Positions 9,650-20,423 of a stretch of DNA of 41,938 bases are shown piece by piece. Source of the stretch: Entamoeba invadens IP1 (taxonomy: Eukaryota; Evosea; Mastigamoebida; Endamoebidae); contig NW_004191847.1 of assembly GCF_000330505.1 (NCBI RefSeq), positions 449,873 through 491,810 of the forward strand, written 5' to 3'. The notes under the pieces are model-generated. The model was not told the origin of the DNA and did not search any database. It saw only the letters and a list, made by a program, of their open reading frames with translations. Position 1 is the stretch's first letter. Every line of letters starts with the position of its first letter. A program made the position numbers and the translations under genes.

Positions 9650-11488
9650 TTAAAGAGGGATGTAGTTATTGTCTGTTTTCTTCTTTAAAAACACTTTGTA
9701 AGCAATAAAACCACTCACTCCGAGAAAAGAAACTCCAACGACCCCCAAAAGCACTTTCACTATTGTTGAGCTGTTGTTTCTTTCGAGTGACACTATTTTC
9801 ACATCACTGACTTTCTGATCAAGAAATACTGGTTTGACTTCTTTCTTTTGGTTTCTTTCAAAAGTGTTCTTGTTGACTTCTTGTTCCTGTTTTACTTGAT
9901 TTTGTGTGTTTAGTTTATTATTATAATTTTGAATAGTATTATCTTTGTTCCTCAACGACTTTTCAAAATTTGTGACAAGTCGTTCTCTTCTATTTTTCTC
10001 TTCCATTTTCTTTTCCATTTGCCTCTTTTTATTTTGGTCTTGTTTTGATGTGTTTTGTTGAATTTTTTTACCAATCACTTGATATTTTCTAAATCTTCTA
10101 TATCTCCCATTTCTTCCATATTGAAATCTTCGATTTCCTCTCCACCGTCTTCCTCTCATTCTCAAAATTCTGTTCAGCCAAAATGGCCTTCTCACAAATT
10201 TTCTTCTCATCAACAAATTCCCACCAATTCGAGAAATTTGGACCATCACATTTCCTATATCGCTCTCATCTGTTTCTTCAACTCGCAAATACACCCATCG
10301 CGATTTACTCTCTCCACGCACAAGAAGTCGCTCCCCACGCCCGCTTTGGCACTTCGTTGTTTTTACATTCAGACACTTCCCTCCACACTTCTCGATGACG
10401 GACATCTTCGAACTTCCCGTGTTCTTCCACCCGCACGTATTCATCTGGACACTCACTTTTCGTGGGACAAATATTTTGTAATACGCTGCTCGCGATACCC
10501 CCCCGCACTCGCTTTTAGTCTTCGCGAAGTTCATGAAATGGACGTTGTCTTGCACATAAAACGACGAGATGACTTTCGCTGCTTCGCACTTAGCGTAGTG
10601 TGTCTTTTGAGTGTCCGAGAATGTTTCAATAGCATACCTATCAAGTGACCGATTCGTTCTTCTTCCTTCCACCTGTGGACTTTTTCTCTTCAGACGTCTT
10701 TGTGTTTTCAAAGACTTCGTTTTGACGTCTTTTCTGAGCCCCGGCAGGGGAGTCACTTTCAAATAGACTCTCCCACTCTTTTCCGCTTTAAAAAAGCCGG
10801 AGACCCCATTCGCAGTGTTACACTTTGTCTCTGTGAAGTCGATGAGATGACCACTACACGTGTCATATATTTCTAATTTGACGGGCATCTGTGTGAATCC
10901 AGAACACGTGGTTATCACTCTTTTCTCATTTTTCATAACTTTGATGGTGTACCACTTCACTCCAGTCCCTCGAAAATACATTTGACTAAATAGAGGAGAG
11001 GCGTCCGGGCAGCTTTTGCCTCTATTGGGAGAGGAACGGACGACTTGTAAATTCGAGCGGATACGGACTACAACGCGCGCATCAACGTCTTCGCCTTTCT
11101 CATTTGTTGAATAGATAGCTAAGTGTATTGTTTGTGAAGGACGTACTATGTGTCGGATTTCAGAGAGGTGTGTCTTTGAGTCTTGTTTGACTAAACATTT
11201 TGTTGTGTCAAATAACGCGACATGAATCTTGTTCGGAGGATTGTTGTAAAAGTCCAAATTGAGTTTGACGTTTCTTGGGGAAGTGTTCTTGAACTCGTAG
11301 AGCACACCTTTATGTTTTCCAAGTTCACATTTATTACTTTCAAGATCAGTATACGGCGGTGAGAGAATGACGTTTTCAGTCTTACTCATAGTCAACACGA
11401 CTTTTGTTGGTTGTGAAAAAGTCAAAGACACGATACATATAAAAACTAATAGCATCACTTTATTGGTAAAGTGCCAATACATCACCAT
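9650..11488 (-). CDS. Type I surface protein with repeated Cys beta-domains
   Basis: Not a named family that I recognise; 612 aa from an ATG (a second ATG two codons on is equally good). Signal peptide about 1-25. The ectodomain appears to hold three divergent copies of a beta-sandwich-like module, about residues 30-150, 165-250 and 295-425. The second and third share a pattern of hydrophobic strands, a 'TC' (VITTCSG, VQMNTCG), a 'Y/E-x-C-x-G' turn and an ending like RVYLKV/WVYLRV. This resembles bacterial pre-peptidase C-terminal (PPC) modules, which is inference only. Then come an Arg-rich patch (about 440-480), a Gln/Asn/Lys-rich coiled-coil-like stalk (485-570), a transmembrane helix (about 577-598) and a short Lys-rich tail. 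Probably a cell-surface or vacuolar receptor or adhesin. Confidence 0.82.
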   Translation of the reverse strand: MVMYWHFTNKVMLLVFICIVSLTFSQPTKVVLTMSKTENVILSPPYTDLESNKCELGKHKGVLYEFKNTSPRNVKLNLDFYNNPPNKIHVALFDTTKCLVKQDSKTHLSEIRHIVRPSQTIHLAIYSTNEKGEDVDARVVVRIRSNLQVVRSSPNRGKSCPDASPLFSQMYFRGTGVKWYTIKVMKNEKRVITTCSGFTQMPVKLEIYDTCSGHLIDFTETKCNTANGVSGFFKAEKSGRVYLKVTPLPGLRKDVKTKSLKTQRRLKRKSPQVEGRRTNRSLDRYAIETFSDTQKTHYAKCEAAKVISSFYVQDNVHFMNFAKTKSECGGVSRAAYYKIFVPRKVSVQMNTCGWKNTGSSKMSVIEKCGGKCLNVKTTKCQSGRGERLLVRGESKSRWVYLRVEETDESDIGNVMVQISRIGGNLLMRRKFVRRPFWLNRILRMRGRRWRGNRRFQYGRNGRYRRFRKYQVIGKKIQQNTSKQDQNKKRQMEKKMEEKNRRERLVTNFEKSLRNKDNTIQNYNNKLNTQNQVKQEQEVNKNTFERNQKKEVKPVFLDQKVSDVKIVSLERNNSSTIVKVLLGVVGVSFLGVSGFIAYKVFLKKKTDNNYIPL

Positions 11489-11879
11489 TTGGAATAAACA
11501 AAGATCACATTTTCTAATAGCAACTTATAATAATTATATATATAAAAGTGAATAATTTAATATTGTTATTTATATAGTATTTTGTAATTATTATTCTTTT
11601 TTTATGTACTAGTAAAATAATAGTTTAATTTATTAAAAGTACTTGTAAAAATTTGGAATGAGAGTATTTAATAGAATATAATACAATTACTAATACTTAT
11701 AATTAAATATATTTAGTACTATTAATTTTAGTTTATATCAATAAGTTATATTATATTTCCATAATATTTTTAAATTAATAAATTAAATTATAATACTAAT
11801 ATATTATATTAAAAAATCATGTAAAATAAATAAATCAATAGTTGTAATTAAGTTATGCAATTAATACAGATATAATATA
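11489..11879. other. Intergenic, AT-rich
   Basis: Spacer of about 390 bases upstream of the surface-protein gene (-) and downstream of the small gene at 11880-12158 (-). It is almost only A and T. I see no feature beyond the promoter region that must lie near 11490-11560. Confidence 0.45.
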
Positions 11880-12158
11880 TTAATTAACGATTTTGACTAA
11901 AACGGGGGAAGTTGGACGCGACGGAGACCTAGAAAAATTAATAGGCAAAAGTGCTGGGGAATTAGAAGTAGAGAGAGAGCTGTGCTTTTGCTCAATAACA
12001 AAACTCTTACTAAGCTCAACAACTTCATCTTCCGAGCTGACAGAGAACTGACGCGTGTTGTAGTGTGCCAACGGCTTTTTGTAGTGTGGGGAATTCATAA
12101 CCACTTTATTTAATGGATTTTGTGTTTTTAAGCTTTTTTGTTCGGTCGCCACACCCAT
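11880..12158 (-). CDS. Small basic Ser/Pro-rich protein, unknown
   Basis: Predicted 92-aa protein from the ATG at 12158. The frame extends 13 codons upstream to a GTG, but no ATG lies there. Composition and codon use are clearly coding-like against a very AT-rich background. It starts MGVATEQK, so after Met removal it has an N-terminal Gly with Thr at position 5, loosely like a myristoylation site. The rest is Ser/Pro-rich (SVSSEDE, RSPSRPTSP) and looks disordered, with several likely phosphorylation sites. No domain is recognised. An intron or upstream exon cannot be excluded: a TTTTTCTAG acceptor-like motif occurs inside the frame, but no matching GTTTGT donor was found. Confidence 0.55.
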   Translation of the reverse strand: MGVATEQKSLKTQNPLNKVVMNSPHYKKPLAHYNTRQFSVSSEDEVVELSKSFVIEQKHSSLSTSNSPALLPINFSRSPSRPTSPVLVKIVN

Positions 12159-12454
12159 TTTGTTTCGAGTAAGTTTTTTTCGATAGAAACAGCTCACAAT
12201 GTGGGATAGTGTGGAATAAAATCCTTGTGTTTTATTTATTGTTCAACTTGAAAAAAATTTGAAACATAACGGAAAATCCCCGTTTGATTGGAAAAATTTA
12301 CCAATACATTAACATACATTATTTTGGATAAATATAATATTGTTTTTTCAAAATCCAAAAAATATGCTTAAAATAGAAATTCAAGTTGAGTATTCGATTG
12401 TTTTTTCATGTCTTTTAACCTGCCAATAGTATTTTTTTTCTTTGGCAAAATGCA

Positions 12455-12901
12455 CGAGACGCAAAAAATTGCGTTTTTTTTTTCTATAAATATAAAAATG
12501 AGAAAAAAATTCTAAAAATAATTTACATATAAATTTGCTATTGTATGAAGAGGCATCTTTCAGCAGTTTTCACATTACAGCAAGAGATCAGACACTAGGT
12601 TTTTACAATTATTCTAATGCGATTTTAGCTTTAGGTCTGGAACATAATCGACCAATTTTTTTCCCAGACACTAGTGATGAGTAGAAAAATCTTTGTCATA
12701 ACTGTGACAACATCGGAGTAGCAAGACAAACTTATTACAATTAAATTTTTCGTTGATTTGTGCGGCAGAATGGGTTTACAAAAGAATTGTTAGTTATTTT
12801 ATTTAAAAAAAATCTAAAAATAATTTTACACATTTTATCTAAACAAAAACAATAACCAAAATTTCAATTTTATTTTTTTAAACGCGTTTTTTTGCGTCTC
12901 G
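12455..12901 (+). mobile_element. Small TIR-flanked element with eroded coding relic
   Basis: The ends are inverted repeats: CGAGACGCAAAAAA at 12455-12468 followed by TTGCGTTT, and the reverse complement at 12880-12901 (20 of 22 positions match). The interior has one reading frame, 12502-12804, that stays coding-like over about 100 codons but carries three stops (TAG 12682, TAA 12742, TGA 12754). It includes a CxxC pair (LCHNC) and an ARQTYYN-like stretch followed by a FVRQNGF-like stretch, which could be part of a DNA-binding or transposase domain. The size (447 bp) fits a non-autonomous DNA transposon or deletion derivative. No convincing target-site duplication is seen, and the family is unknown. 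Confidence 0.45.
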
Positions 12902-13448
12902 TTTATTTTAATCGGTTAAGTAAAATTTTTTCACAATTTGTTGATACTTCAACAATTTATTCAAAAATTGTTTATTTTTTTTCCGTATTATAATTATATA
13001 TTTACTATAAAAAAACTATTATTTGGGTTACAAAAATATACCATTTCATTTGTAATATAATATTGATTTATAATATATCATTTTTAATATTGGATTGAAA
13101 ACCATTCAAAAATGTTTTTTTGTTATATTCCACAATTCTAGACAAAACTAAAATTTTTTTTTCTATAAATAAAAAATTAAAATGTCATTAAAAACAAATT
13201 GAAAAACTGTTTTTAAAATAAAATAATTAATAAAAAAAATAGTTATTAGTATAATAATACTAATACTACTACTAATAATAATAATATTATTATTAATTAA
13301 AGTCTGAATTCTAATTAAGGATATTCTAAAAATACAAGAAGGATCTTTACTATATCAGTTTTTTATATTATAATATATAGTATCGACCATCGTTAATTAA
13401 AAACCATAAATACATAGTATATTTCTTATTAATTATTACCATTTGACA

Positions 13449-13665
13449 TTCTCAAAAAAACGCTGGTTGTCAATCGTTTTCTTTGCTTTTCAAATCAATT
13501 GGTATGACCTATTAATCGCCTTATAACTATGACACTTCTGTAATTAACTATATTAAATGGTCTGCCGATTGTGTTGACATTACTCGAGAATTCGTCAGAG
13601 AGGAATTACAAACTCCAAATTTCTTGCTTTCTTTTTTTGGATGTATAATGTGGTCAAAAAGTTAA
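13449..13665 (+). pseudogene. Possible eroded coding fragment
   Basis: One frame remains open for 72 codons with a single stop (TAA at 13513) in sequence of clearly higher GC than its flanks. It has no ATG start at its head and no recognised domain. The part after the stop has a plausible protein composition (for example a KWSADCVDITREFVREEL stretch). It could be a relic exon or chance. Confidence 0.25.
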
Positions 13666-14760
13666 AAAAATTAAAAAAAAACAAAAAATTATTATTTCGA
13701 AAAAAAGCTATTTATTACAATTAAAAAACTAAATATATAGTTAATTTTTTCCATCATTAATTAAAAATCCGACTTTAATTAAAAATTATTATTATCCAAT
13801 CATTGTTATTTTTATTATATTTAAATTAGACATTTTAATTAATAAATCAACAACAAAAAACAATCCAAAAACAATTACTTTTTATCGAAAACCAAAAAAA
13901 CGATGTTTTATTCGTTTTAGTATAATTATAATTCAAACAATTAAATAAATAATGAATGCAAAAAGGAATAGAGAGGATCTACATATTTAGGAAGCAAATG
14001 TAAAATACATTTCAGTTTTATTGCTCAAAACCAATAAAACGAAAGATATAAAAGCCAACCGCATTAGTCAATGTCGGGTAAATCATCACATTTTTCTCTT
14101 TAAACCCAAACATTATCTTAAAACAACCGAGTATAAATTAACCGTTTGATCACACGTGGCATCAATAACTATGGAGTTTAGTAAAACTTATTATATTTTG
14201 TGTTTTTTGTCGGATTTGAATTTGGTTTGTTAGTGTTGCATGACAACCCCTAAAACACAAAAGAAAGGTTTTCGTCTTTTTTTGGTGCCAAAAATACTAT
14301 TTTACGAAAGTGGTTCAAAAAACATTTCTTTTGGGAGTTGGACTTCGATAATATGTATTAATTGATAATTGAACTATGATAAAGTTATACCACAACACAT
14401 GCTTTTAACACACAAAAATAGAAATTAAAGTAATAAAAAACTATTGACTTGTAATGGCGAATGACCAATACTCAAGCCTCCACGAGTTGAGAAAAAATCT
14501 CTTGTAATTTTAATAAAAAAATCGCAACATAGCGGGTAGTCCACGAGAATATTTTTTGTTGATTTTAACACCAACACTTCCGCAATTCGGGAAAAAAATA
14601 CCCAATAATCAATGTTTTTTGAGCCGTTCATTTCTGGTAATAATGTTAGAATTTTTTTCTAGTTTTCTATGATTGGAATAAATAAATAGCGTTTGTTATT
14701 AATACAACAAGCACGTTTTTCCGCGTGTTTTCCGCTTTTTGTACTAAACGGAAAAAAAAA

Positions 14761-14989
14761 ATGCCAAAAATTGCAAAATTTAGCGAGGAACTGAAAATCG
14801 CGAAATATTAAGATTTTCAATTACTTCGTATAAGACATGGCATTTAAACTGAATTGCGGGAAATCTAATGTAATTCCAACATCGCCACTGCTTTTAAAAA
14901 TGCAGCTTTATTATGGCTACAAACAAATGGTTAAAAATATAATAAAAAGACGGGAAATTTGTGCTTTTTGGTATTATTATAAGGGAAAT
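14761..14989 (+). pseudogene. Transposase-like helix-turn-helix relic
   Basis: A frame starting ATG at 14761 (MPKIAKFSEELKIAKY) reads on in the same phase to 14989 but is cut by several TAA stops (14809, 14845 and later). The opening, with a Lys-rich K-F-S-E-E-L-K pattern, is like the first helix of the HTH domains of IS3/IS630/Tc1-type transposases. The later ATAFKNAALLWLQTNG resembles the recognition-helix/W-x-x-x-x-G region. I infer a dead DNA transposon fragment; the family is not certain, and chance resemblance is possible. Confidence 0.3.
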
Positions 14990-15559
14990 TACATTTGTGG
15001 GAATTGAATTTGTTCTAAAAAAAGCAATAACACTTAAAAAAATAATTTGTCAAAACAACGACACGATGTTGAATCGGCGTGTGCAAAAAAGCGAAATGCC
15101 TGTGAACAGCAAATTAAATCTTTTGAATACCACGTTGTTGTTTTCATCGATATAAATATCTTAAAAACACCAAATTATTGTTACATAAATTTAATGTAAA
15201 AAAGTGTATATAAAAAAGTAAAAAATGCATCTCTATACGCTGGTCCCATTTATTAAAACTTTTTCATGTTTCTTACCATATCGTTTTAATCCACCCATTC
15301 AATATTTTTTTGTTGCGACGCCACGATAATAAAATTAAGTAGGAGTAATAAAATAATTAAGTGTTTATCGAATGAGATTCCTTGATTGTAATTAAAAGCT
15401 CGAAATGCCGAAATCCACTTTACAGATGACGAAACCCCGATACCACAGACAAATTCCTCTTAAACTATAGTCAGTAAAAGACAGTACTTCCATTTTCCAA
15501 ATATAGAACAGAAGTTTTAAAGAAATTTATAGTCCAAAAAAGAGCTTGAAAGGTATTTA

Positions 15560-16180
15560 ATGGAGGACAAAACGATGTCCAAGCGCCTTAGTGACGACTC
15601 TACGTACGACTCGAAGAAGCTTAGTAAGCGCGAGAAGCACACATTAGACTCCAGAGTCAACAAAAACAAACGCTCTGTGCAGCTTTCTTTTCTGATAGGG
15701 TTAGTTAACCAAGTTTGTGGTGTGACGTATGAACGACCGAGAAAGCGCTCGAGTCAGACGCATCAGTTTTTTAAGGTGAAAACGTTGAATTTTAAAGACG
15801 AAGTGGTGAACGTCGAGAACTTCCTCGAAGCGCAGTGCAAGTGGTGTTCAACACAACCGCATCAACTCTCAAAGAAAAATTTGAAACATAAAATGGACGA
15901 AGAAAAGATGGTTGTTCTCTTTGAATTTTTGGTCGACGTTGCGACGGAGTTTGGGTTCCTCTTTTTCACGTCGAAAATGAAGAACAAATTCAACAGAAAC
16001 AAAATCGACTTCATCGAGGAAATTTACTTTGGGAACAAATTGGCGTTTGGGTACAAGCAAATTGAAGTCATCGGGGAAAGAATCAACGCTCAACTGTTTT
16101 CTATGACCAGTGTACAATGCAAAGAACATACTCTTTTGATTAAAGACATTGCTCTTAATACACACTTTGAGAGAAAGTGA
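15560..16180 (+). CDS. Conserved-looking orphan protein, basic, about 206 aa
   Basis: Not recognised. The frame starts at an ATG, with a second ATG five codons on. The N-terminal 40 residues are rich in Lys, Arg, Ser and Asp (SKRLSDDS, KKLSKREK) and look disordered and nuclear-signal-like. A compact basic motif follows around residues 41-75 (QLSFLIGLVNQVCGVTYERP then RKRSSQTHQFF), then a mixed alpha/beta-like C-terminal part with several buried-looking hydrophobic stretches (VVLFEFLVDVATEFGFLFF). It could be a nuclear or DNA-binding protein of a lineage-specific family, but no domain is certain. It stands alone: debris upstream and 1.7 kb of AT-rich spacer downstream. A GTATTTAA box overlaps the bases just before the start. 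Confidence 0.7.
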   Translation: MEDKTMSKRLSDDSTYDSKKLSKREKHTLDSRVNKNKRSVQLSFLIGLVNQVCGVTYERPRKRSSQTHQFFKVKTLNFKDEVVNVENFLEAQCKWCSTQPHQLSKKNLKHKMDEEKMVVLFEFLVDVATEFGFLFFTSKMKNKFNRNKIDFIEEIYFGNKLAFGYKQIEVIGERINAQLFSMTSVQCKEHTLLIKDIALNTHFERK

Positions 16181-17848
16181 ACTCTATTTGTTATGTAATA
16201 AGTAAGGTCAATTCGCATGTGTGATACTATAAAATTATACACTTTAATTGATTGTATCAAATACGGAACTCTGTTAAAACGTTTATATAATTAATAATTT
16301 CAATTAAAAGTCCATTGTAATTCAATGGTCTTCTCCTTGTTTGTTTTTGTTTTCTTAGTTAGAAAAACATTCGAAAAGGTCTAAATTTTTATTAAGTCGT
16401 TTCTCACAAATTTTAGTGTATTTTTCATATTTAAAAATCGAATCCAAAATTTTAAATGTAATAAAATAAAATGAATGTTGACATTATGCCAAGTTTTCAG
16501 GTTAGATCAATTACTTTAAAAATGTTAGATGTATTTATCATTTATATTGTAAATGTAAATATCACAAAAAATGGTATTAAATACAAAACAACTCATTATT
16601 TAAACTGATTATTAAGCTATTCAGAGCAATAAAATAAAAAAAATAAATTCAATTACAGATAGAGTAATTTATGGGTGACAAGAATTAATTGGGTGACAGA
16701 TTTATTTTAAGTAATTTAATAAGTCTTTTATAGAAATTGTTATTTTGTGAAAATATAAATTAAAAATAAAAAACCAAATCCCACTTTTTACATCATTTAA
16801 TCCTTATTTTTTTTCTGTAACCCAATTTTTCTTCCATTTGTTTTTTAAGCGTTAATGAAATTTTTGTATGGTTAAAAAAATAAAAGTTATTAACTATTAC
16901 ATATAATAAAAACAATTATAAAATATAAATGTAATTCTTGTTTGATGTTATATTATAATACTAATATCTTGAATTTTTAGACTCATTTTATTTTTTTTTC
17001 AAACCAAATAATTTCATAAATAATTTTTACAAAAACATTATGTTTTTTTTATTGAAATTAAAACCAATTGTTTTTATTTTTTTTCAAATATATTTTGTTT
17101 TTAAATTAAATAATTTTTTTCTAATAATAAAATATTTTTTTTTGACTATTTTTTTAATCCTTTTTGTAATAAAATTATAGTAAATATTATAATTAAATTT
17201 TAAGTTCATTATTATAAAATACTAATATAAAAACCATAGTTTATTAGTTTATATTTCTACTAAAAAAATAGTATTAAAATAATAAAAACTTATCAGTATA
17301 TTTTATAATAATTTCTATAATAAACTTATTGATTTCCAGACCAACTATTAATTTATTATATAATTAGACAAGTTATATAAAATTAAAATGTTATTAAAAA
17401 AAATAATAACAAATAAAAAAAAATAATTTGATATTTTGTTGATTCATAATTTCCTTTTTGAAAAATCCAATTGGTACAAAAAAAGCAGTTTTTTCATATT
17501 TTATTAAGCAACAATACTATACTTTTTTTCTTGTTGGTATAATTCCTTGTTTGTAACTTTAATCAGTCGGTATTATACAACTATTATAATTTTAGTTATA
17601 ATTAATAATACACCAAATCATTAAAAAAGATTATTTTATCAATTCGAGCAAAACATTACACCTAAAATAGAGGACTTGTTAATAGAATTGATAATACCCA
17701 ATTGCCACTTAAAAGATTGGAATAACTGCATATTTTTTATAAATGTAAAACTTCCTTTCAAAACAGCCTTATTTTAACCATCAAAAAAATCTACCCAAAA
17801 GAAGAATACGATTTTTTCAAACTCAAAAAGTATTAACTTTAAATTTAG
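16181..17848. other. Intergenic, AT-rich
   Basis: 1.67 kb, one of the most AT-rich parts of the window, with long T and A runs (around 16980-17160). No open frame of note, no inverted-repeat element and no RNA gene recognised. The promoter of the PH-RhoGAP gene at 17849 should lie in the last 100-200 bases. Confidence 0.5.
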
Positions 17849-20047
17849 ATGAGTGTTTGTTGCTTGTTTTTTTAAATGGCAAACGTTTCTAACACATAGA
17901 AAATACAAAACACGTGTGGGTGGGTGGAGTATAGGATAAGTACAAACAAAAAATTCAATAAAGTCTATTTAGCACTTTTTCCGGATGGTCTTCGTCTGTA
18001 TCAAGACGAGACTCTTTCAAAAGAAAAACTTTTAATCCCATTTGATTCTTCAGTTTTTAACAAGAACATTTCAAACAAAAACCGTTTCCCAGAAGACAAA
18101 GTGAAATTGTCTTTTGAAATAATGACAAACAAATGTTATCAGTTTATGTGCAACACACAGATCGACTACTTACAATGGGTCAACTCAATTCCTCTTTTTT
18201 CAAATTTTACAGGGGTGTTTGGGTATCCCCTGCAATCCATCACAACTAAGAAAAAGTGTGGGTGGCGGTTCCCCCTTCCCATTTATAGATCCATCCAATT
18301 TTTAAAGCAAAAAGACAGATTTGTGACTGAAGGGATCTTTCGCGTGTCACCCGTCTTCGAGTGGTTAAAACGCGTGAAAGAGCAACTTGACTCAGGACAA
18401 GACATTTTAGATAACGAGTTTGGACCAGAGGAAGACTCTGTTCATGTTGCGGCGGGTATTATTAAAGCCTTTATACGTGAAATATCTGATGGGTTGGTAC
18501 CGTCGTGTTTCTATCAAAATTGCGTTGAAGCTGGTGGTGAAGAAAACATTGAGAAACGAATAAAAAAAGTGAGTAAAATTGTCGATGCCCTTCCTGAGAC
18601 GAACAAAAACATGTTATGGTATTTATGTGACTTTTTAGTCGAAATATTAAAACATAAAGACATCACACAGATGGACACAGTCAACTTGGCTGTGTGCTTT
18701 GCACCAAGTGTTATTTACTCAAACGAAGTCGACCCAAAGTTTGAAATGGACAACTCGAAGAAAACTCGAACGGTCTTCGAGACCTTCTTAAATCACTACG
18801 ACCAACTCTTTAAGGATATCAAAGCACAAAATATCAAACTCGGGATGTACCCGCCACTGTATCCAGCAGTCTGCCCGACTGGCGCTGTCTCTGATAAGGT
18901 TATGGCAGAAGAGGTTGCAAAAGCTTCTAAAGAACGAATGACTATATCTATGGCTAAAAGGAAAATTGAACCAAAAAGAGATGAGTTCCGACCACGATCT
19001 GTTTTAATAGGAAAAGTCCCCCCACTTTCCGGGAAAATAGATTTGAATTTTGGGAAAGAAGAAGTCAAAGAAAGTAACGAAAATGGACTCCAAAATTACA
19101 CACAGAGTACAAATGAGTGGACTTTTATGCAACCACTCCACTATAATAAATCTTCGGGATTTTTAGAGAAAAGTAGTGATAAGAATTATGAGAAAAAGAA
19201 CGATAAAGTTATAGAAAAGAAGACGGAAACGAAAGTAGAAAAGAGTTCTAATAGTATAAATGTGATGGAAAACGAAGACAAAACTAAATTAAGACAATTG
19301 GAAGAGAACTTTAAGACGTTGTTGTGTTTTGTTGAACAACAAAACGCGGTGATGAAAAAGATGGGAGAGCGAATCACTCAATTACAAAAAAAGTGTTCGA
19401 TTGAAGAGGAAGAACTAATTGTTCCTAATATCCCGTTTTGTTTCGAAAATATCTCCCCAAGAAGTATAACAGGAAATTCAACACCTAAAGAGAAGTGTAA
19501 TGGATTTTTAGGAATAAGAAAAGGTCGGCCATTGACGGTGAACGATTTCAATAAAGTAAAAGAGGAAAATAAAAGTCCTCGAGAAGTCAAAGACATGAGT
19601 AAAGAATTTACAAAAGAACCACCTAAAGAATTGTTGAAAGAATATTTAAAAGAAACTAAAGAGACGGAAGAAAGTCCTGAACTCAAAGAACAAAAAAGTC
19701 CCGAAACACCACAAGCAGTCCACGAAAGTTCCTTTGAAGGAAATTTAACAACTCCTATCCCTATAGAACACCAAAGAGACTCTTCACCACTTAACCGTTC
19801 ACCCAATGAAGCTTCTTCACCACTCAAACCAATACTCTTCACACAAAAGAATAAAAAGAGACCAACTTCTACAGTGGAACCAAGTGCTTTGGAACAAACA
19901 AAAAAGAGAGAATCACCGACTACATCTATTTTTAAAAGTGGAACAAACAACTCCCCAACTACTAACTCCCCTCGACAAAATATGTTTAGAGGAAGAGGTG
20001 GTTTTTACCCAAGACAACAACAAATGGCACAACAACACATCGAGTAG
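17849..20047 (+). CDS. PH domain-RhoGAP protein, two exons
   Basis: Predicted Rho/Rac GTPase-activating protein, 717 aa. Exon 1 is just ATG AGT (17849-17854); a 45-nt intron follows; exon 2 is 17900-20047. The open frame alone has no ATG near its head; this splice gives a natural PH start (CGWVEYRI then KFNKVYLALFPDGLRLYQDE). PH about residues 8-103 (W95), RhoGAP about 106-310 with the arginine finger in EGIFRV (R150) and the Asn in MDTVNLAVCFAPS. A linker of over 100 residues is followed by a short coiled coil (about 445-485) and a long Glu/Lys/Pro/Ser-rich tail of repeated SPE/KE motifs, likely disordered. The last 20 residues are Arg/Gly/Gln-rich. It is a paralogue of the gene at 932-2263 but with a much longer tail. 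It should work on cortical actin signalling; the target is unknown. Confidence 0.92.
17855..17899 (+). other. Intron of PH-RhoGAP gene (45 nt)
   Basis: Starts GTTTGT and ends ACACATAG, phase 0, after a two-codon first exon. An alternative acceptor at 17934 (GTATAG) is out of phase with the PH frame. Very short even for Entamoeba. Confidence 0.75.
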
Positions 20048-20423
20048 TTGGTCTCCTTTTATCTAGCAATGTCATTTCTATTGTTTATGGTTTTATTAAT
20101 TATAATTATATTATAAATTACAAGTACTATATGATACTATTAATTATTATTGTTTAATAATACCTATTTTAAACCACAATTTATAGTTTAAATTATTATA
20201 TCATAATAATTAAGACATTATTATTATGAATGTTATATTATACTATCATATTATTTTTTTTTCACTTTTTTAATTAAAAAATGAAAAAAAAACAATATTT
20301 TAGACAAATTTATTAACATATGACAACAATAATGTTTAAAATAGAGAATGACATACAAAACCCCCAATCAATGAACACATTAAACTTGAAAAGTGGACTT
20401 AATAAGATCTTTGATCAATACTA
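20048..20423. other. Intergenic, AT-rich
   Basis: Spacer between two plus-strand genes, with runs of A and T and a few TTATTA motifs. No feature recognised apart from the expected 3' end of one gene and promoter of the next. Confidence 0.45.

Larger units (their letters stand above)
12159..15559. other. Gene-poor 3.4-kb stretch with decayed elements
   Basis: No intact gene is seen. The background is AT-rich noise, interrupted by patches of coding-like composition that are broken by stops; these are listed separately at 12455-12901, 13449-13665 and 14761-14989. Further short coding-like frames occur at 14240-14365 (+), 14425-14631 (-, 68 codons) and 14961-15155 (+, 64 codons); none has a recognisable domain. 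The whole stretch looks like a graveyard of mobile-element debris. Confidence 0.55.

Noticed and set aside
10055..10648. 197-codon plus-strand frame opposite the surface-protein gene
   Set aside because: A shadow of the minus-strand gene: Ser/Pro/His-rich, no ATG-anchored domain, while the minus frame has a signal peptide, repeats and TM helix.
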